The translations under genes and the position numbers were made by a program. The notes under the pieces were generated by a model. That model was given only the letters and a program-made list of their open reading frames with translations, ran no database searches and was not told the DNA's origin. Positions 6,048 to 6,503 of a DNA stretch of 6,503 bases are shown one piece after another. The number at the start of each line of letters is the position of its first letter. The first letter of the stretch is position 1. Source of the DNA: Alphaproteobacteria bacterium (GTDB lineage Bacteria > Pseudomonadota > Alphaproteobacteria > ATCC43930 > CGMCC-115725); the NCBI GenBank assembly GCA_005888515.1, contig VAZR01000130.1, positions 1 through 6,503 on the forward strand, given 5' to 3'.

Positions 6048-6503
6048 GCCGTCGGCCCTACCCGGCGGACATCGATCCGCAATCGCAATGCCGGCTGCCC
6101 CTGCCGCGGCGCGACGAGCTCGATGCCGAGGGGCAGCGGGTCTTCGATAGCCTCGCCGACCCGCAAGGCGGCTCGTTGCGCGGATTGCGCGGGCCGGGCG
6201 GCATCCATCTGCACAGCCCCGAGCTGGCGCGCCACACCCGCCCGCTGAACCGGTATTTGCGGCAGCAAGCCGGGCTCGGCGGAAGGCTGCGCGAATTGGC
6301 GATCCTGGTGACCGCCCGCGAGCTCGACAGCCAGTTCGAATGGGCCGCGCACGAAGCCGAGGCGCGGCGCGAGGGGCTATCACCGGAGATCATCGAAACG
6401 ATCCGGCATCGTCGCGACACCGGCGGTCTCGACGAAGCCGACGCGGTTGTCATTGCATTGGGCCGCGAGATCTTCACGGCGCGCAAGGTAAGCTCGACGA
6501 CTT
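6044..6503 (+). CDS. Carboxymuconolactone decarboxylase (CMD) family protein, 5' part
   Basis: The frame opens with GTG at 6044, overlapping the stop of the ABM-like gene (GTGA), and is still open at the right edge after 153 codons. Similar proteins are about 180-200 residues, so perhaps 30-45 residues are missing. Seen: an N-terminal arm with DELDAEGQRVFDSLA (24-38), GIHLHSPELARHTRPL (53-68), then the all-helical AhpD-like core LRELAILVTARELDSQFEW (82-100) with AAHEAEARREGLS (101-113) and DEADAVVIALGREIF (130-144). The CxxC pair of AhpD peroxidase-type members is absent at the expected place (FEWAAHE), pointing to the decarboxylase/lactonase-like or unknown branch rather than a peroxidase. 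The reaction cannot be assigned. No SD is needed if it is coupled to the upstream gene; a better separate start is not visible. Confidence 0.85.
   Translation, partial: MSRRPYPADIDPQSQCRLPLPRRDELDAEGQRVFDSLADPQGGSLRGLRGPGGIHLHSPELARHTRPLNRYLRQQAGLGGRLRELAILVTARELDSQFEWAAHEAEARREGLSPEIIETIRHRRDTGGLDEADAVVIALGREIFTARKVSSTT

Noticed and set aside
5655..6383. 242-codon minus-strand frame opposite the ABM-like and CMD genes
   Set aside because: Its composition is Arg/Ala-rich, it shows no domain, and it covers two overlapping real genes on the other strand.

Overview
The window is high-GC bacterial chromosome. The organism is most likely an alphaproteobacterium of the Bradyrhizobium/Rhodopseudomonas lineage. 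This rests on base composition, protein style and two interspersed palindromic elements (4431-4500 and 5524-5639) whose arms resemble repeats I recall as abundant in those genomes. The genus is an inference from memory and was not checked by a search.

Layout: (1) Positions 1-2372, minus strand, hold the start of a respiratory-complex operon. actA encodes a membrane-anchored pentaheme cytochrome c. Overlapping it by ATGA is actB, a molybdopterin-oxidoreductase-like subunit with a Tat signal, cut by the left window edge after 574 codons. Together they mark alternative complex III, a quinol:electron-acceptor oxidoreductase that replaces cytochrome bc1. (2) A short divergent intergenic region, 2373-2485. 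(3) Positions 2486-3493, plus strand: a luciferase-like (LLM) TIM-barrel oxidoreductase. (4) Positions 3494-3611: a convergent spacer with a tandem and inverted repeat. (5) Positions 3612-4355, minus strand: a classical SDR dehydrogenase with intact catalytic residues. (6) Positions 4356-4578: a divergent spacer with a 70-bp palindromic element and a possible 12-codon leader ORF. (7) Positions 4579-5490, plus strand: a second, shorter LLM protein. (8) Positions 5491-5675: a spacer containing a 116-bp palindromic repeat. (9) Positions 5676-6503, plus strand: a small ABM-like dimeric alpha/beta-barrel protein overlapping, by GTGA, a carboxymuconolactone-decarboxylase-family protein that runs off the right edge.

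The five genes right of the respiratory operon (LLM, SDR, LLM, ABM-like, CMD-family) have the composition of an accessory oxidative catabolic or detoxification locus. Such a locus would use flavin- or F420-dependent oxidation/reduction, alcohol/ketone interconversion, and small barrel and CMD proteins acting on oxygenated intermediates. The substrate cannot be read from the sequence, and the genes are not one operon: strands alternate and repeats separate them. I saw no CRISPR array, tRNA, rRNA, transposase or phage gene. Nothing clearly amounts to a novel defence or mobile system; the most interesting points are the uncharacterised LLM/SDR/ABM/CMD grouping and its position beside an ACIII operon.
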